A stretch of DNA of 47,280 bases from NCBI GenBank assembly GCA_018269005.1, contig JAFDVK010000056.1:1-47280 (forward strand), read 5' to 3'. Source of the DNA: Acidobacteriota bacterium. GTDB lineage: Bacteria > Acidobacteriota > Blastocatellia > Pyrinomonadales > Pyrinomonadaceae. The translations under genes were made by a program, and so were the position numbers. Position 1 is the stretch's first letter. Each line of letters begins with the position of its first letter. The notes under the pieces were generated by a model. That model was given only the letters and a program-made list of their open reading frames with translations, had not been told where the DNA came from and searched no databases. This document shows positions 6,384-14,603 of this stretch, in pieces.

Positions 6384-8062
6384 TTATCTCGGGACGGGAC
6401 AACAAGCTCGTGGTGCGCGCCGCTCCTGCGGACGTGCCGCTGCTCCAGATGTTGCCCATCAGGAAATTCAACCCCCGAGCAGGGGAGTGGACGTTCCCGA
6501 ACGCGACGCGCATCCGAAAATTCTTCGAGCGGATGGGCGAACAGCTCCCGCCCATGCCGCGCATCGCACCCTACACGGGACTCGATGCCAGTTTCCAGTT
6601 CAAGCTGAGCCCACGCGAGTACCAGGGACACGCGATGGCGGCCGGGCGCGACATGAAGGCATTCGCGTACCTGATGGACCCCGGTACGGGCAAGACACCC
6701 GTGCTCATCAACGAGGCCAACGCGGCGATCCTCCGGCGCGATGTGGCCCCGGCCGTGCTGCTGATCTGCCCCAACTCCATCAAGAGCAACTGGGAGGATG
6801 AGCTGGCCAAGCACTCCAGCGCCGGGTACGTCGCTCACAGCTACGAGGCATCGAAGAAGAAGCACGCGGATCAGTTCCGTCAGCTCAAGACGCGGGACAC
6901 GAAGTGGTTCATCATGGGCGTCGAGCAGTTGAGCGCGCCATCCGGCGTCGAGATGGCGGAAGCGTTCCTGCAAGCGCACCCCAACGCAACGATGAGCATC
7001 GACGAGTCCAGCCGCATTCGTATCCACGACTCGAAGCGGACGAAGACGATCATCCGCATCGGAGGGCAAGCAGCGCGCCGACGCATCGCCACTGGCACAG
7101 TCGTCACCAAGGCCCCGCACCACTTCTGGCCGCAATTCGAGTTCCTGGACCCCGACATCCTCGATCTGGACTTCAGCTACTTCCGAGGGTTCTTCTGCCA
7201 AGTGGACCCGCAGCACCCGACGCGCATCGTCGGCGGTGTGAACGAGGACATCCTCCTCGACATGGTGTCGCCGTACAGTTTCATCGCCCGCAAGGAGGAC
7301 GTGCTCACGGAGCTGCCCCCCAAGGTGCATCAGGTGCGCCGCGTGCAGCCGACGCAGGAGCAGCGCAACGCTTACGACGCACTGCTGGCCGACGCGGAGA
7401 TGGAGGACAGCCGCTACACGACGGCACTCGTGCGGAACCTGCGCCTGCACCAGATCACGGGCGGCTTCATCGTCAAAGAGCGCGCCCGGCAGCGGCTCGC
7501 GGATCTGCTGGCCTCGGGCCTCGGCGAGGAGTTCCTTGAGAAGGCCGCGGAGAAGGTGCTGTACGAGTGCGAGGCCATCCCCGGCCGCAACGCGAAGATC
7601 GACGAGCTGCTGGAGATCGTGCAGGAGATCGACGGCAAGTTCGTCATCTGGGCCCGCTACGTGGCCGAGATCAAGCTCATCGCCGAAGCCCTCCGCCCCT
7701 ACGGCAAGGTGGTGGAGTTCCACGGAGAGGTGAGCCAGGAGGACCGCACGGCCGCGCGACGCTCGTTCCAAGACGATCCCAGCGTGCGCTTCTTCGTGGG
7801 GAATCAGGCCACGGGCGGCATCGGGATCACGCTCACCGCGGCGCGGGCCATGGTGTTCTTCTCGAACTGCTGGGGGGCGGAGGACCGGATTCAGGCCGAA
7901 GACCGGATTCATCGCATCAGCCAGGAACACGACTCGTGCCTATACATCGACCTCACGCTCGTCGGTTCGCTTGTGGATAGCCGCGTGTACCGCTCCGTGA
8001 TGGCCGGAGTGGACTACCACAAGGAAATGATGAACGAACTCGCCATCCGACAAAACGCTTGA
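6380..8062 (+). CDS. SNF2-type superfamily 2 helicase
   Basis: About 560 residues if started at the coupled GTG at 6380; an in-frame ATG at 6350 is the alternative. The N-terminal 60 residues (VVRAAPADVPLL, then FNPRAGEWTFP) resemble the small HARP-like lead-in of phage SNF2 helicases. The motor motifs are present: MDPGTGKTPVL (I), a degenerate SIDESS (II, in place of DEAH), RIATGTVVT (III), and GNQATGGIGITLTAA with QAEDRIHRISQ (V and VI). It should be a dsDNA translocase for annealing, remodelling or unwinding at the fork. Its stop codon lies inside a TTGACA promoter-like box for the next gene. Confidence 0.85.
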   Translation: MIISGRDNKLVVRAAPADVPLLQMLPIRKFNPRAGEWTFPNATRIRKFFERMGEQLPPMPRIAPYTGLDASFQFKLSPREYQGHAMAAGRDMKAFAYLMDPGTGKTPVLINEANAAILRRDVAPAVLLICPNSIKSNWEDELAKHSSAGYVAHSYEASKKKHADQFRQLKTRDTKWFIMGVEQLSAPSGVEMAEAFLQAHPNATMSIDESSRIRIHDSKRTKTIIRIGGQAARRRIATGTVVTKAPHHFWPQFEFLDPDILDLDFSYFRGFFCQVDPQHPTRIVGGVNEDILLDMVSPYSFIARKEDVLTELPPKVHQVRRVQPTQEQRNAYDALLADAEMEDSRYTTALVRNLRLHQITGGFIVKERARQRLADLLASGLGEEFLEKAAEKVLYECEAIPGRNAKIDELLEIVQEIDGKFVIWARYVAEIKLIAEALRPYGKVVEFHGEVSQEDRTAARRSFQDDPSVRFFVGNQATGGIGITLTAARAMVFFSNCWGAEDRIQAEDRIHRISQEHDSCLYIDLTLVGSLVDSRVYRSVMAGVDYHKEMMNELAIRQNA

Positions 8063-8088
8063 CACCCGGCGCACCATCGCGGTAGCGT
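8059..8088 (+). promoter_or_regulatory. Candidate sigma-70-type promoter overlapping the helicase stop
   Basis: TTGACA (8059-8064) matches the -35 consensus exactly, and an 18-bp spacer leads to TAGCGT (8083-8088), a weak -10. The predicted start falls just before the GGAGGAACCAATG start region of the next gene, so the transcript would have almost no leader. The same arrangement recurs at 9751-9798. Confidence 0.45.
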
Positions 8089-8107
8089 CACATTCCTGGA
8101 GGAACCA

Positions 8108-8353
8108 ATGCTGATGGACCTGATTGCCGCATACGCGGACAAAGACAAGACACAGATGCGGGTGAGAGTGGTGAACGACCATCAGAGATTGGTCGTCATT
8201 AGCTTCTTCGCTGGCCTGCTGAGCTACGCACTCAACCACTCGTTCTGGTGGGCGATCTGGGCGGCCATCCTCGGTGGCCCCTATACCGCCTGGACGCTCT
8301 TCGCCCGGCACGCTGAAATCATCCCTGCGCTGCGCGCGTTCTTCGGAGCGTGA
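8108..8353 (+). CDS. Small membrane protein
   Basis: An 81-residue protein behind a strong GGAGG. It has two hydrophobic segments around residues 28-46 (LVVISFFAGLLSYALNHSF) and 47-66 (WWAIWAAILGGPYTAWTLFA). It probably forms a hairpin in the inner membrane. No family is recognised; it has its own candidate promoter immediately upstream. Confidence 0.65.
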   Translation: MLMDLIAAYADKDKTQMRVRVVNDHQRLVVISFFAGLLSYALNHSFWWAIWAAILGGPYTAWTLFARHAEIIPALRAFFGA

Positions 8354-8354
8354 C

Positions 8355-8840
8355 ATGGCGAACGAGGTGATGGCCCAGCGGTACGCGGACTTCCAGACGG
8401 AACTCGGCGACCGATCAACGATGGAACTCGGCCGCGCGATGGTCGAGACGGACAAGGAAATCGAGACGAAGAAGGAAGAGCTGGCGGTTCTGAACTCGAA
8501 GATGGAATGGATCGCGCATCGTCTCGCGGACAAGATGGCTGAAGACGAGATCCCGAACTTCACCATCGCCGGAAGGCGCATCAACACTGAAGAGAAGCTG
8601 AACGTGTCCGCGCCCGAGAAGGGCGGCATCCTGGACCGCGTGATGGCCGTCGTGGAAGACTTCGGAGGGGCGGGAATCATCAAGCGCACCATCGCTCCGG
8701 CCACGCTCAAGGCCCACATTCGGGCGCTGCTGGACAAGCAGAAGCTCGCGAAGGAACTCGACCCCCAGTTCAAGGCGCTGACGGATGCTGGCCTGTCGGT
8801 CAAGATCCGCACCGTCGCAAAGTTCTACGGCACGGTGTAG
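8355..8840 (+). CDS. Hypothetical protein, coiled-coil N-terminus
   Basis: The ATG at 8355, just after the preceding stop, gives 161 residues. A longer frame upstream overlaps the membrane-protein gene and is rejected. Residues 25-62 form a charged coiled coil (VETDKEIETKKEELAVLNSK). The C-terminal 100 residues are a compact alpha/beta domain ending SVKIRTVAKFYGTV. It directly precedes the candidate ssDNA-binding protein, so a replication or recombination role is likely, but I do not recognise the family. Confidence 0.7.
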   Translation: MANEVMAQRYADFQTELGDRSTMELGRAMVETDKEIETKKEELAVLNSKMEWIAHRLADKMAEDEIPNFTIAGRRINTEEKLNVSAPEKGGILDRVMAVVEDFGGAGIIKRTIAPATLKAHIRALLDKQKLAKELDPQFKALTDAGLSVKIRTVAKFYGTV

Positions 8841-8859
8841 TACCGAGCCGTACGCGGGA

Positions 8860-8877
8860 CAGGGATGGGCATCCCTG
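8860..8877. promoter_or_regulatory. 18-bp palindrome, possible operator
   Basis: CAGGGATGGGCATCCCTG is an 8-bp inverted repeat with a 2-bp centre, in the 81-bp gap before the gene at 8922. The loop is too short for an RNA hairpin of full stem length, so a dimeric DNA-binding site is the better reading. Confidence 0.35.
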
Positions 8878-8921
8878 AGCAGACCCGCCAATCTGCCCAC
8901 CAATCCCACGAGGGACGCAAC

Positions 8922-9698
8922 ATGACCAAAAACACCGAAGTGAAGAAGCACGAAGAGCAGCCGCTCGCCACGCCGTTCGGCCTCCTGACGGAGATGCCCG
9001 AGCACGTCAAGAACAGCACCGGCCTGGGCCAGGAGAACGTGACCGCGGACGACATCGGCATCCCGCAGATCATCATCATCCAGGCGCAGAGCCCCCAGCG
9101 GCAGAAGATGGACCCCGCCTATGTGCCGGGCCTGGAAGAGGGCGACCTGTTCAACTCGCTCACCAAGACGAAGATGGAGAGCCCCCTGCTCTGGGTGGAC
9201 TGCTTCTTCAAGAAGCAGTGGACCGTCGGCGTGAACCGCAAGAAGGACGCGAAGGGCGGCCTCATCAGCAACCACGCCACCAAGGAAGAGGCCGATGCCG
9301 TCGCCGCGGCACACCCCAACGCGGCCACTCTGGAGGTCTTCGAGACGCGCATCCAGGGCGGCGTGATCCTCAACCGGGACGGCGTGCCGGTGAGCAAGGC
9401 GCTCATCTACTTCGCCAAGAGCAAGAGCAAGGTGGCGAAGGCCATGAACGCGATCCTGGACGGCTTCGGCGTGGATCGCTGGTCCGTGGTCTGGGAACTG
9501 AGCACCGTGACGGAGAAGGACCGTCAGAGCGGACAGAACTACTTCAACTTCAGCGCGAAGCAGGCTGGCTGGACGCCCAAGCCGCTGATGGACCAGCTCA
9601 AGGCGTTCAACGACCAGCTCAACCGGGCCAACCTGACGCTCTCCGCGAAGGACATCGACGCGGCGACCAGCGGCGAACCCAGTTCGGATCGTTTCTAG
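8922..9698 (+). CDS. Candidate ssDNA-binding protein
   Basis: The preferred ATG at 8922 has an AGGGA element upstream, giving 258 residues; a longer frame from 8865 would swallow the palindrome. After a charged, disordered N-terminus comes a beta-rich body (DIGIPQIIIIQAQSPQ, PLLWVDCFFKKQWTV, GVILNRDGVPVSKALIYFAKSK) and a tail with many Asp/Glu ending EPSSDRF. The size, the OB-like strand pattern and the position between two helicases and the polymerase fit a phage single-strand-binding or related replication protein. This is inference; no diagnostic motif is visible. Confidence 0.5.
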   Translation: MTKNTEVKKHEEQPLATPFGLLTEMPEHVKNSTGLGQENVTADDIGIPQIIIIQAQSPQRQKMDPAYVPGLEEGDLFNSLTKTKMESPLLWVDCFFKKQWTVGVNRKKDAKGGLISNHATKEEADAVAAAHPNAATLEVFETRIQGGVILNRDGVPVSKALIYFAKSKSKVAKAMNAILDGFGVDRWSVVWELSTVTEKDRQSGQNYFNFSAKQAGWTPKPLMDQLKAFNDQLNRANLTLSAKDIDAATSGEPSSDRF

Positions 9699-9726
9699 TT
9701 CGGCACGTGAATTGCCACTGAATACG

Positions 9727-9763
9727 CGGCCCCGGAAGCGAAGAAATTCGTTGACCGGGGCCG
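9727..9763 (+). terminator. Rho-independent-like hairpin
   Basis: CGGCCCCGG (9727-9735) pairs perfectly with CCGGGGCCG (9755-9763) around a 19-nt loop, and is followed by a weak T-rich run (TTCGTTT). It sits 28 bp after the stop of the candidate ssDNA-binding gene and overlaps the promoter candidate for the next gene. Confidence 0.5.
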
Positions 9764-9778
9764 TTCGTTTGGTACAGT
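9751..9778 (+). promoter_or_regulatory. Candidate sigma-70-type promoter
   Basis: TTGACC (9751-9756), a 16-bp spacer and TACAGT (9773-9778) form a reasonable promoter inside the right arm of the hairpin above. The expected start is immediately before the GGAGGAGGAACCAATG start of the gene at 9799, repeating the layout seen at 8059-8108. Confidence 0.45.
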
Positions 9779-9798
9779 TGACCCAGGAGGAGGAACCA

Positions 9799-10086
9799 AT
9801 GACGGCTACCCAACTGATCGGGGCCACTGCGCTACTTGCGATGGGAATCGTGATCGGATACTTCATACGAAAATCCGACGAGAAGTACGACCGGGCCAAC
9901 GATCCGTTGCCCTCTCTTCAAGAAGAAGTGCTCGCGGCCCACGCAGAGCGCAGAGCGCAAGACGCAACCAATCGTCGCGCCATCCGCCGCGCCAACGCGG
10001 CCTGGGAGCGCAAAGGTGGCCGTGAGGCCGAGGCCCAACTCTTCGAGCGTCTTCGGGCACTCGACCCTAAGCGCCGGGTGATGTAG
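9799..10086 (+). CDS. N-terminally anchored small membrane protein
   Basis: A 95-residue protein behind a very strong Shine-Dalgarno (GGAGGAGG). One membrane helix (TQLIGATALLAMGIVIGYFI, about residues 4-23) is followed by a soluble, highly charged, Arg/Ala-rich helical domain. It is probably an inner-membrane protein with a cytoplasmic nucleic-acid- or protein-binding tail. The stop TAG shares its last base with the GTG start of the next gene. Confidence 0.65.
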   Translation: MTATQLIGATALLAMGIVIGYFIRKSDEKYDRANDPLPSLQEEVLAAHAERRAQDATNRRAIRRANAAWERKGGREAEAQLFERLRALDPKRRVM

Positions 10087-10274
10087 TGGACAAGAACAGT
10101 CTCTTTTCGACGTCTCACCAGCACGCGGTCTGCCCGATGTGCGGCGAAGAGTTCACTCCCGATATCGCGATCCACTACTCGACGCGATGGGAATGTCTTC
10201 GCTGCGAGACCACGATGATCGTGAAACGCATCGCCACCACGACGTACGGTGTGCGCTTGCCGGAGGAGCGGTGA
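10086..10274 (+). CDS. Small zinc-ribbon protein
   Basis: A 62-residue product starting with GTG. Two Cys pairs (CPMCGEEF and CLRCETT) separated by about 20 residues form a classic zinc ribbon. It is coupled on both sides by start/stop overlap, upstream of the UvrD-type helicase, for which it may be a partner. No family assignment. Confidence 0.65.
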   Translation: MDKNSLFSTSHQHAVCPMCGEEFTPDIAIHYSTRWECLRCETTMIVKRIATTTYGVRLPEER

Positions 10275-11677
10275 GTCAGAAGGCCATCGCTATCTACGGG
10301 CCCCCAGGGACCGGCAAAACAAGAAGGCTCATGGACATCATGGCCAAACTCAAAGACGAGCGCCGCATTCCCAGCCACGAGATCGGCTTCTTCGCGTTCA
10401 CGCGCGCCGCGGCCGACGAGGCGAAGCGTCGTCTCAACGTCACGTCGTCCAAGACCATGCGGACGCTCCACTCGCTCGCCTACGAGGCAGCCCAGGTGTC
10501 CAAGGTGCAGGTCGTGGACACGCTCAAGCTCCGGCAGTTCGGCGATTTCATCGGCATCCCCATGAACGGGAAATCGGCGGTCGGCTTCGAGAACGTGGAG
10601 GAGGGCGACGAGTACATGAGCGTCCACAATTTCGCCGTCGCGCGGCAGATCCCCGTGGCCCAAGCCTTCGATCAGATGCCGGGCCTCGCGCTCAACAGGA
10701 CCGTCGCGGAGATGGTGAGCAAGAGCTACACGGAATGGAAACGGCGATTCGGCTGGGTCGATTTCAACGACATGATCCTGCGCTATCTCGCGGACCCGAT
10801 CAACGTCGGAGCCAAGTACCTGTTTCTCGACGAGGCCCAGGATCTCTCGCCGCTGCAATGGGCGATGGTGGCCGGGCTCGCGGAACACGCGGAGTGCATC
10901 TGGCTGGCCGGAGACGACGATCAAGCCATCTACGAGTGGTCTGGCGCGGACCCGCACGGCATGGCGAAGTACCACTACGAGGGGAACCAGCGCATCCTCG
11001 ATCAGTCCTACCGCGTTCCTCAGCTCGTGCACGCCATCGCCAACCGCGTCATCAGCCGCGTGGGCCAGCGCGTCGAGAAACGCTACAAGCCTCGCGAGGA
11101 GCGGGGCACGGTTCGCCGGTACGGCGACCTCGATCCCGTTGCGCTTCCCAAGGGCGACACGCTCATGCTCTACCGCAACCACACCTCGCGACGCGACATC
11201 GAGGCTTGGCTGATGGAGCACGCGATCCCCTACACGGCCGCAGGGCCGTTCCCCAGCCACTTCCAGGGCAAGTGGGCCAACGCCACCCGCGCGTGGTTCC
11301 GACTGCGCCGCGGTGAGCACTTGAACGATGCCGCGCTCCAACTCATCGCGCGCATCGCGCCCGGTGTCGCTGCCAACATCTCGCGCGGCGATTTCCGCTT
11401 CGCCAAGGACGCCCCCTCTCGGCACTTCCACGGTGTGCCTGAAGATGTCGCATCGTACCTGGGCCGTGTCGATCTCAACCTCCCGCCCACGACCCGCATC
11501 TCGACCATCCACGCGAGCAAGGGGGCGGAGGCGGATCGGGTGATCTTGATGAACGCGATGGGTGAACGGACCTACGAAGAGATGAACGATTCAGAGCACC
11601 GCGTTTGGTACGTGGCCGTGACCAGGGCCCGGCACCAGTTGGACATTGTGGATGGAGCGAATGCGTATGATCTGTGA
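10271..11677 (+). CDS. UvrD/PcrA-type superfamily 1 helicase
   Basis: 468 residues from a GTG that overlaps the preceding stop (GTGA) and follows GGAGGAG. All SF1A motifs are visible: Walker A GPPGTGKT (residues 10-17), Walker B FLDEAQDLSPLQW, motif III AGDDDQAIYEW, motif IV SYRVP, motif V STIHASKGAEADRVIL and motif VI YVAVTRAR. It is much shorter than cellular UvrD (about 720), mainly because the 1B/2B insertions are reduced, as in phage Dda-like enzymes. The expected role is 3'-5' unwinding at forks or recombination intermediates. A longer upstream frame is rejected because it overlaps the zinc-ribbon gene. Confidence 0.88.
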   Translation: MSQKAIAIYGPPGTGKTRRLMDIMAKLKDERRIPSHEIGFFAFTRAAADEAKRRLNVTSSKTMRTLHSLAYEAAQVSKVQVVDTLKLRQFGDFIGIPMNGKSAVGFENVEEGDEYMSVHNFAVARQIPVAQAFDQMPGLALNRTVAEMVSKSYTEWKRRFGWVDFNDMILRYLADPINVGAKYLFLDEAQDLSPLQWAMVAGLAEHAECIWLAGDDDQAIYEWSGADPHGMAKYHYEGNQRILDQSYRVPQLVHAIANRVISRVGQRVEKRYKPREERGTVRRYGDLDPVALPKGDTLMLYRNHTSRRDIEAWLMEHAIPYTAAGPFPSHFQGKWANATRAWFRLRRGEHLNDAALQLIARIAPGVAANISRGDFRFAKDAPSRHFHGVPEDVASYLGRVDLNLPPTTRISTIHASKGAEADRVILMNAMGERTYEEMNDSEHRVWYVAVTRARHQLDIVDGANAYDL

Positions 11678-11873
11678 GATCGAGGTATACGACGCAACGG
11701 AGCAGCCGTTGCCTGGAGAGTGGGTCATCGGGTACAACACCACGTACCGCGGCGGATGGCAGTTCGTCCGCATGTGCGTGGGCGGCAAAGGCGGCCGTTT
11801 CTGGGCCAGCCAGCACGGCTCGATAGCCACTGCGAAGATCACGCACTGGTTCCGGCCCCCGGTGCTGTCGTGA
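11667..11873 (+). CDS. Small hypothetical protein
   Basis: About 68 residues; in-frame ATGs at 11661 and 11667 both follow GGAG, and the second has the better spacing. It is Trp/Gly-rich with a predicted all-beta fold (GEWVIGYNTTYRGGWQFVRM), like small phage beta-barrel proteins. It overlaps both the helicase and the polymerase, whose GTG overlaps its stop. The function is unknown. Confidence 0.6.
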   Translation: MICEIEVYDATEQPLPGEWVIGYNTTYRGGWQFVRMCVGGKGGRFWASQHGSIATAKITHWFRPPVLS

Positions 11874-13714
11874 TCTACCCGAACCTGGAAGCCTACGACC
11901 GGATCGCCATCGACACCGAAACCACCGGCCTCGATTGGAAACGCGATTCGATTTTCGCGATCTCGCTGTCCACTCCCGACGGCCACGACTACTACTACGA
12001 TCTGCGACGCAACCCCGAGGCGCTGGACTGGGCGCGCGCCGAGTTCCGGCACATCCGCAAGCCCGTGGGTTTCAACCTGAAATTCGACGCTCACTTCCTG
12101 CGCCGCGCTGGCGTGGAGTTGGATCTTCGCATGTCCGAAGATGCGGCTGTCCACGCGGCCATCCTCAACGAGCATGAGGATTCCTACACGCTGGAGGCGC
12201 TGGCCGCCAAGTACACGGACCAGCGCAAGCTCACCTCAATCTACGAGGAGCTGGCGGCCATCTTCGGCGGCAAGGCCGACAAGAAGCAGATGTCGAATCT
12301 CCATCTGGCCCCCTACGAGCTGGTGGAGCGGTACGCCAAGGCCGACACCCGCGCCACCCTGGCACTCCGCGATGCCCTCCGCCCCAAGCTGGTCGCCGAA
12401 GAGCTGACGCGCATCGCGGACCTCGAAGACCGGCTCATGCCCGTGCTGCTGAACATGGAGCATCGCGGAGTGCGAGTGGATTTGGATCTCGCCGACCGCA
12501 ACTACAAGAAGCTCACCGGGCTCATCGAGCAGCGCCGGGCGAAACTGTTCGCGGAAGTGGGGCGGGAGTTCAATGTGAACTCGGCACCTCAGCTCATCGA
12601 GATCCTGAAACCCGAGAAGCGCGAGGACGGCTACTGGTACTTGCCCGATGGAACGTTCGTTCCGCTGACGAAGGGCGGTCGGCCCAGCATGTCGGGCAAG
12701 GACGTGCTCATCAAGTCCACGATGCCGGTCGCGCGCCTCGTGATGAAACTCAAGGTGGCCCAGAAGACGCGCGACACGCTGCTAGGTGGCCACGTGATCG
12801 GCAGCGCGTTCAACGGCCGCATTCACACGACGTTCAACCAGACGCGCATGGCGGATGAAGGGGAGGACGAGTACGGAACGGGCTCTGGGCGCTTGTCGTC
12901 CAACGGACCCAATGTTCAGCAGATCAGTAAGCGCGACCCGGAGATGGGTGCGCTGGTGCGGAGCTGCTTCTTGCCCGAAGAGGGCCACGCCTGGAGTTGC
13001 GCGGACTGGAGCCAGATGGACTTCCGCATCGCGACGCACTACCTGCGGAACCCGGCCATCGACAAGATGTATCTGCTCGATCCGATGTCGGACTTCCACC
13101 AGATCGTCGCGGACATGACCGGCCTGCCGCGCAAGGCCACGCCGGGAATCAAAGGCGATGCGAAGTCCATCAACCTTGGCCTCATGTTCGGCATGGGCAA
13201 GGGCAAGATGGCCGCGGAGATGGGCCTTCCGTACACGGAGGTGTTTCGGACCGATGGCTCGTCATGGAAGAAATCCGGGCCAGAAGGTGAGGCGCTTTTT
13301 GCCAAGTACCACTCGTCTGTGCGTGGCGTCAAGGCTCTCTTAGACGAGATGGAGTCGGTGGCCAAGTCCCGCGGATTCGTGCGGACGGGCTTCGGGCGGA
13401 GAATTCGATTCCCTGGTGGTGTCAAAGCGTACAAGGCCGGTGCTATGATCTTCCAAGGGACCGCAGCTGACGCGCTGAAGCTCAAGCTCATCGAAGTGGA
13501 TTCAGAACTCGAAGGAACGGGAGCGCATCTCTTGTTGAACGTCCACGATGAATTCGACAGCAGCCTCCCGAACGCCGCCAAGGATGCGCTCGCTGGGAAG
13601 ATCCGCAAGCGCATCGAGTGCTTCGATGGCGTGAAGTGCCCGTTGTTCCTCCGAACCCCCATCCGGTCCTCGGGCACGCTCGCCGCGAACTGGTGGGACG
13701 CCTCAAAGGACTGA
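11870..13714 (+). CDS. polA: Family A DNA polymerase with 3'-5' exonuclease
   Basis: 614 residues from a GTG overlapping the previous stop (GTGA). The N-terminal proofreading domain has Exo I IAIDTETTG, Exo II VGFNLKFDAHFL and Exo III YAKADTRATL, with no 5' nuclease domain. The polymerase domain has motif A DWSQMDFRIA (Asp-Phe-Arg in place of the usual Glu-Leu-Arg), motif B DAKSINLGLMFGMG and motif C LNVHDEFDS. In motif B, the position equivalent to E. coli Phe762 is Leu, and the Tyr766 equivalent is Phe. Leu at this site has been linked to slower, more accurate polymerases and to temperate phages. It is the replicative polymerase of this phage. Confidence 0.92.
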   Translation: MIYPNLEAYDRIAIDTETTGLDWKRDSIFAISLSTPDGHDYYYDLRRNPEALDWARAEFRHIRKPVGFNLKFDAHFLRRAGVELDLRMSEDAAVHAAILNEHEDSYTLEALAAKYTDQRKLTSIYEELAAIFGGKADKKQMSNLHLAPYELVERYAKADTRATLALRDALRPKLVAEELTRIADLEDRLMPVLLNMEHRGVRVDLDLADRNYKKLTGLIEQRRAKLFAEVGREFNVNSAPQLIEILKPEKREDGYWYLPDGTFVPLTKGGRPSMSGKDVLIKSTMPVARLVMKLKVAQKTRDTLLGGHVIGSAFNGRIHTTFNQTRMADEGEDEYGTGSGRLSSNGPNVQQISKRDPEMGALVRSCFLPEEGHAWSCADWSQMDFRIATHYLRNPAIDKMYLLDPMSDFHQIVADMTGLPRKATPGIKGDAKSINLGLMFGMGKGKMAAEMGLPYTEVFRTDGSSWKKSGPEGEALFAKYHSSVRGVKALLDEMESVAKSRGFVRTGFGRRIRFPGGVKAYKAGAMIFQGTAADALKLKLIEVDSELEGTGAHLLLNVHDEFDSSLPNAAKDALAGKIRKRIECFDGVKCPLFLRTPIRSSGTLAANWWDASKD

Positions 13715-13716
13715 CC

Positions 13717-13875
13717 ATGCGAAACGACCGATTCTTCCACGGCTTCACCAAAGTGCGCGAGCCGTGTCTGTGCGCCACGTGTCACCGAGACGTCGAAGGT
13801 GAACTCGTTCTGCGTGTACCCGGCGACGATGAGCTGAAGACCAACCCCTACGTGATCTGTCTGGAGTGCCTATGA
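13717..13875 (+). CDS. Small zinc-finger protein
   Basis: 52 residues with two Cys clusters, CLCATCHRD and CLECL at the very C-terminus, giving a four-Cys zinc site. The ATG lies two bases after the polymerase stop, and its stop overlaps the next ATG (ATGA). No family is recognised. Confidence 0.6.
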   Translation: MRNDRFFHGFTKVREPCLCATCHRDVEGELVLRVPGDDELKTNPYVICLECL

Positions 13876-14081
13876 CCAAGAAATACGTGATCCTCGCCGG
13901 GTACCTCGGCGACGACAAGCCCGGCAAGCCGCGCTTCATCACGGCCCAGGAAGTGCTGGAAGCCTCCGGCCTCCCTGCCGAGGAGTGCATGCTCGCGAGC
14001 AGCGCGGCCCAATTCAAGAAGAGCGACTTCGCGGGCAAGACCATCATCCGTCCGTCCGACGTCCTGCGGAGGAAGTCGTGA
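13872..14081 (+). CDS. Small hypothetical protein
   Basis: 69 residues from the ATG overlapping the previous stop. The pattern KKYVILAGYLGDD, an ITAQEVLEASGL helix and GKTIIRPSDVLRRK suggests a compact alpha/beta fold. There is no known function. The stop overlaps a GTG start. Confidence 0.6.
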   Translation: MTKKYVILAGYLGDDKPGKPRFITAQEVLEASGLPAEECMLASSAAQFKKSDFAGKTIIRPSDVLRRKS

Positions 14082-14308
14082 GCAAGGACTCTCGCACCCG
14101 CTCCACGCTGCTGAAGATGGCCGAGTACCGTGTGCGCCAGATCCGCGAATCGGAGCGCGTGAACAACGCTCCGTTCCACCGCGCACGCGGAGAGCTGATG
14201 GCGCTACGGCACGCGCTCCAGCTCCTCGGTGTGGCCTACGAGTGCCTTCCCGTCATCCTGCCCTTCCAGCCCAAGGAGGCCGAAGATGCTTCATCTCTTG
14301 TCAAGTGA
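14078..14308 (+). CDS. Small helical hypothetical protein
   Basis: 76 residues from a GTG overlapping the previous stop (GTGA). It is predicted to be mostly helical and positively charged (STLLKMAEYRVRQIRESERV), consistent with nucleic-acid or protein binding. It overlaps the next gene by 23 bp. Confidence 0.55.
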   Translation: MSKDSRTRSTLLKMAEYRVRQIRESERVNNAPFHRARGELMALRHALQLLGVAYECLPVILPFQPKEAEDASSLVK

Positions 14309-14543
14309 CCGCCTGATGGTCGAACTCACCTACGGGGGGCTCACAGAGACCTCACGCCTGGAGTACATCTCCGAACTGCGCTGGCGCGCCGAGCACGCCC
14401 AGGCCGACCCGATGCTTGGGGTGGCCGTGGACCACTTCTGCGGTCTGGAGCCCGATTCGGCCCTCCTCGCGCAGCTCGAAACCCGCATCGTGGAGGCGTG
14501 GCAGCGTCAGTACGGCCCCAACGGGACGGTCGCGGTAGGCTGA
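14286..14543 (+). CDS. Small hypothetical protein, last gene of the replication block
   Basis: 85 residues from ATG 14286; an internal ATG at 14314 is an alternative start. It is acidic and helical (LEYISELRWRAEHAQADP). It is the last plus-strand gene before the convergent junction with the late operon. No family is recognised. Confidence 0.55.
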   Translation: MLHLLSSDRLMVELTYGGLTETSRLEYISELRWRAEHAQADPMLGVAVDHFCGLEPDSALLAQLETRIVEAWQRQYGPNGTVAVG

Positions 14544-14603
14544 TGGCCCCACCGGCCCCTTCCGCGCCCCCAGGAGCGGGTCAATTTACGTTGTATGCTT
14601 TTG
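14544..14603. promoter_or_regulatory. Convergent junction sharing motifs with the 39.4-40.5 kb region
   Basis: This is the 60-bp gap between the converging replication and late operons. No clean terminator hairpin with a T-run is visible. It carries ATTTACG (14584-14590) followed by TGCTTTTGC (14596-14604, overlapping the last base of the late operon). The same two motifs are concentrated in the large intergenic region at 39426-40572. A shared 14-mer, GTATGCTTTTGCTA, also precedes the first late gene. Confidence 0.5.

Noticed and set aside
6254..7930. 558-codon minus-strand frame
   Set aside because: It is the mirror of the SNF2-type helicase; it has a Leu/His/Arg-biased composition, no ribosome site and no domain.
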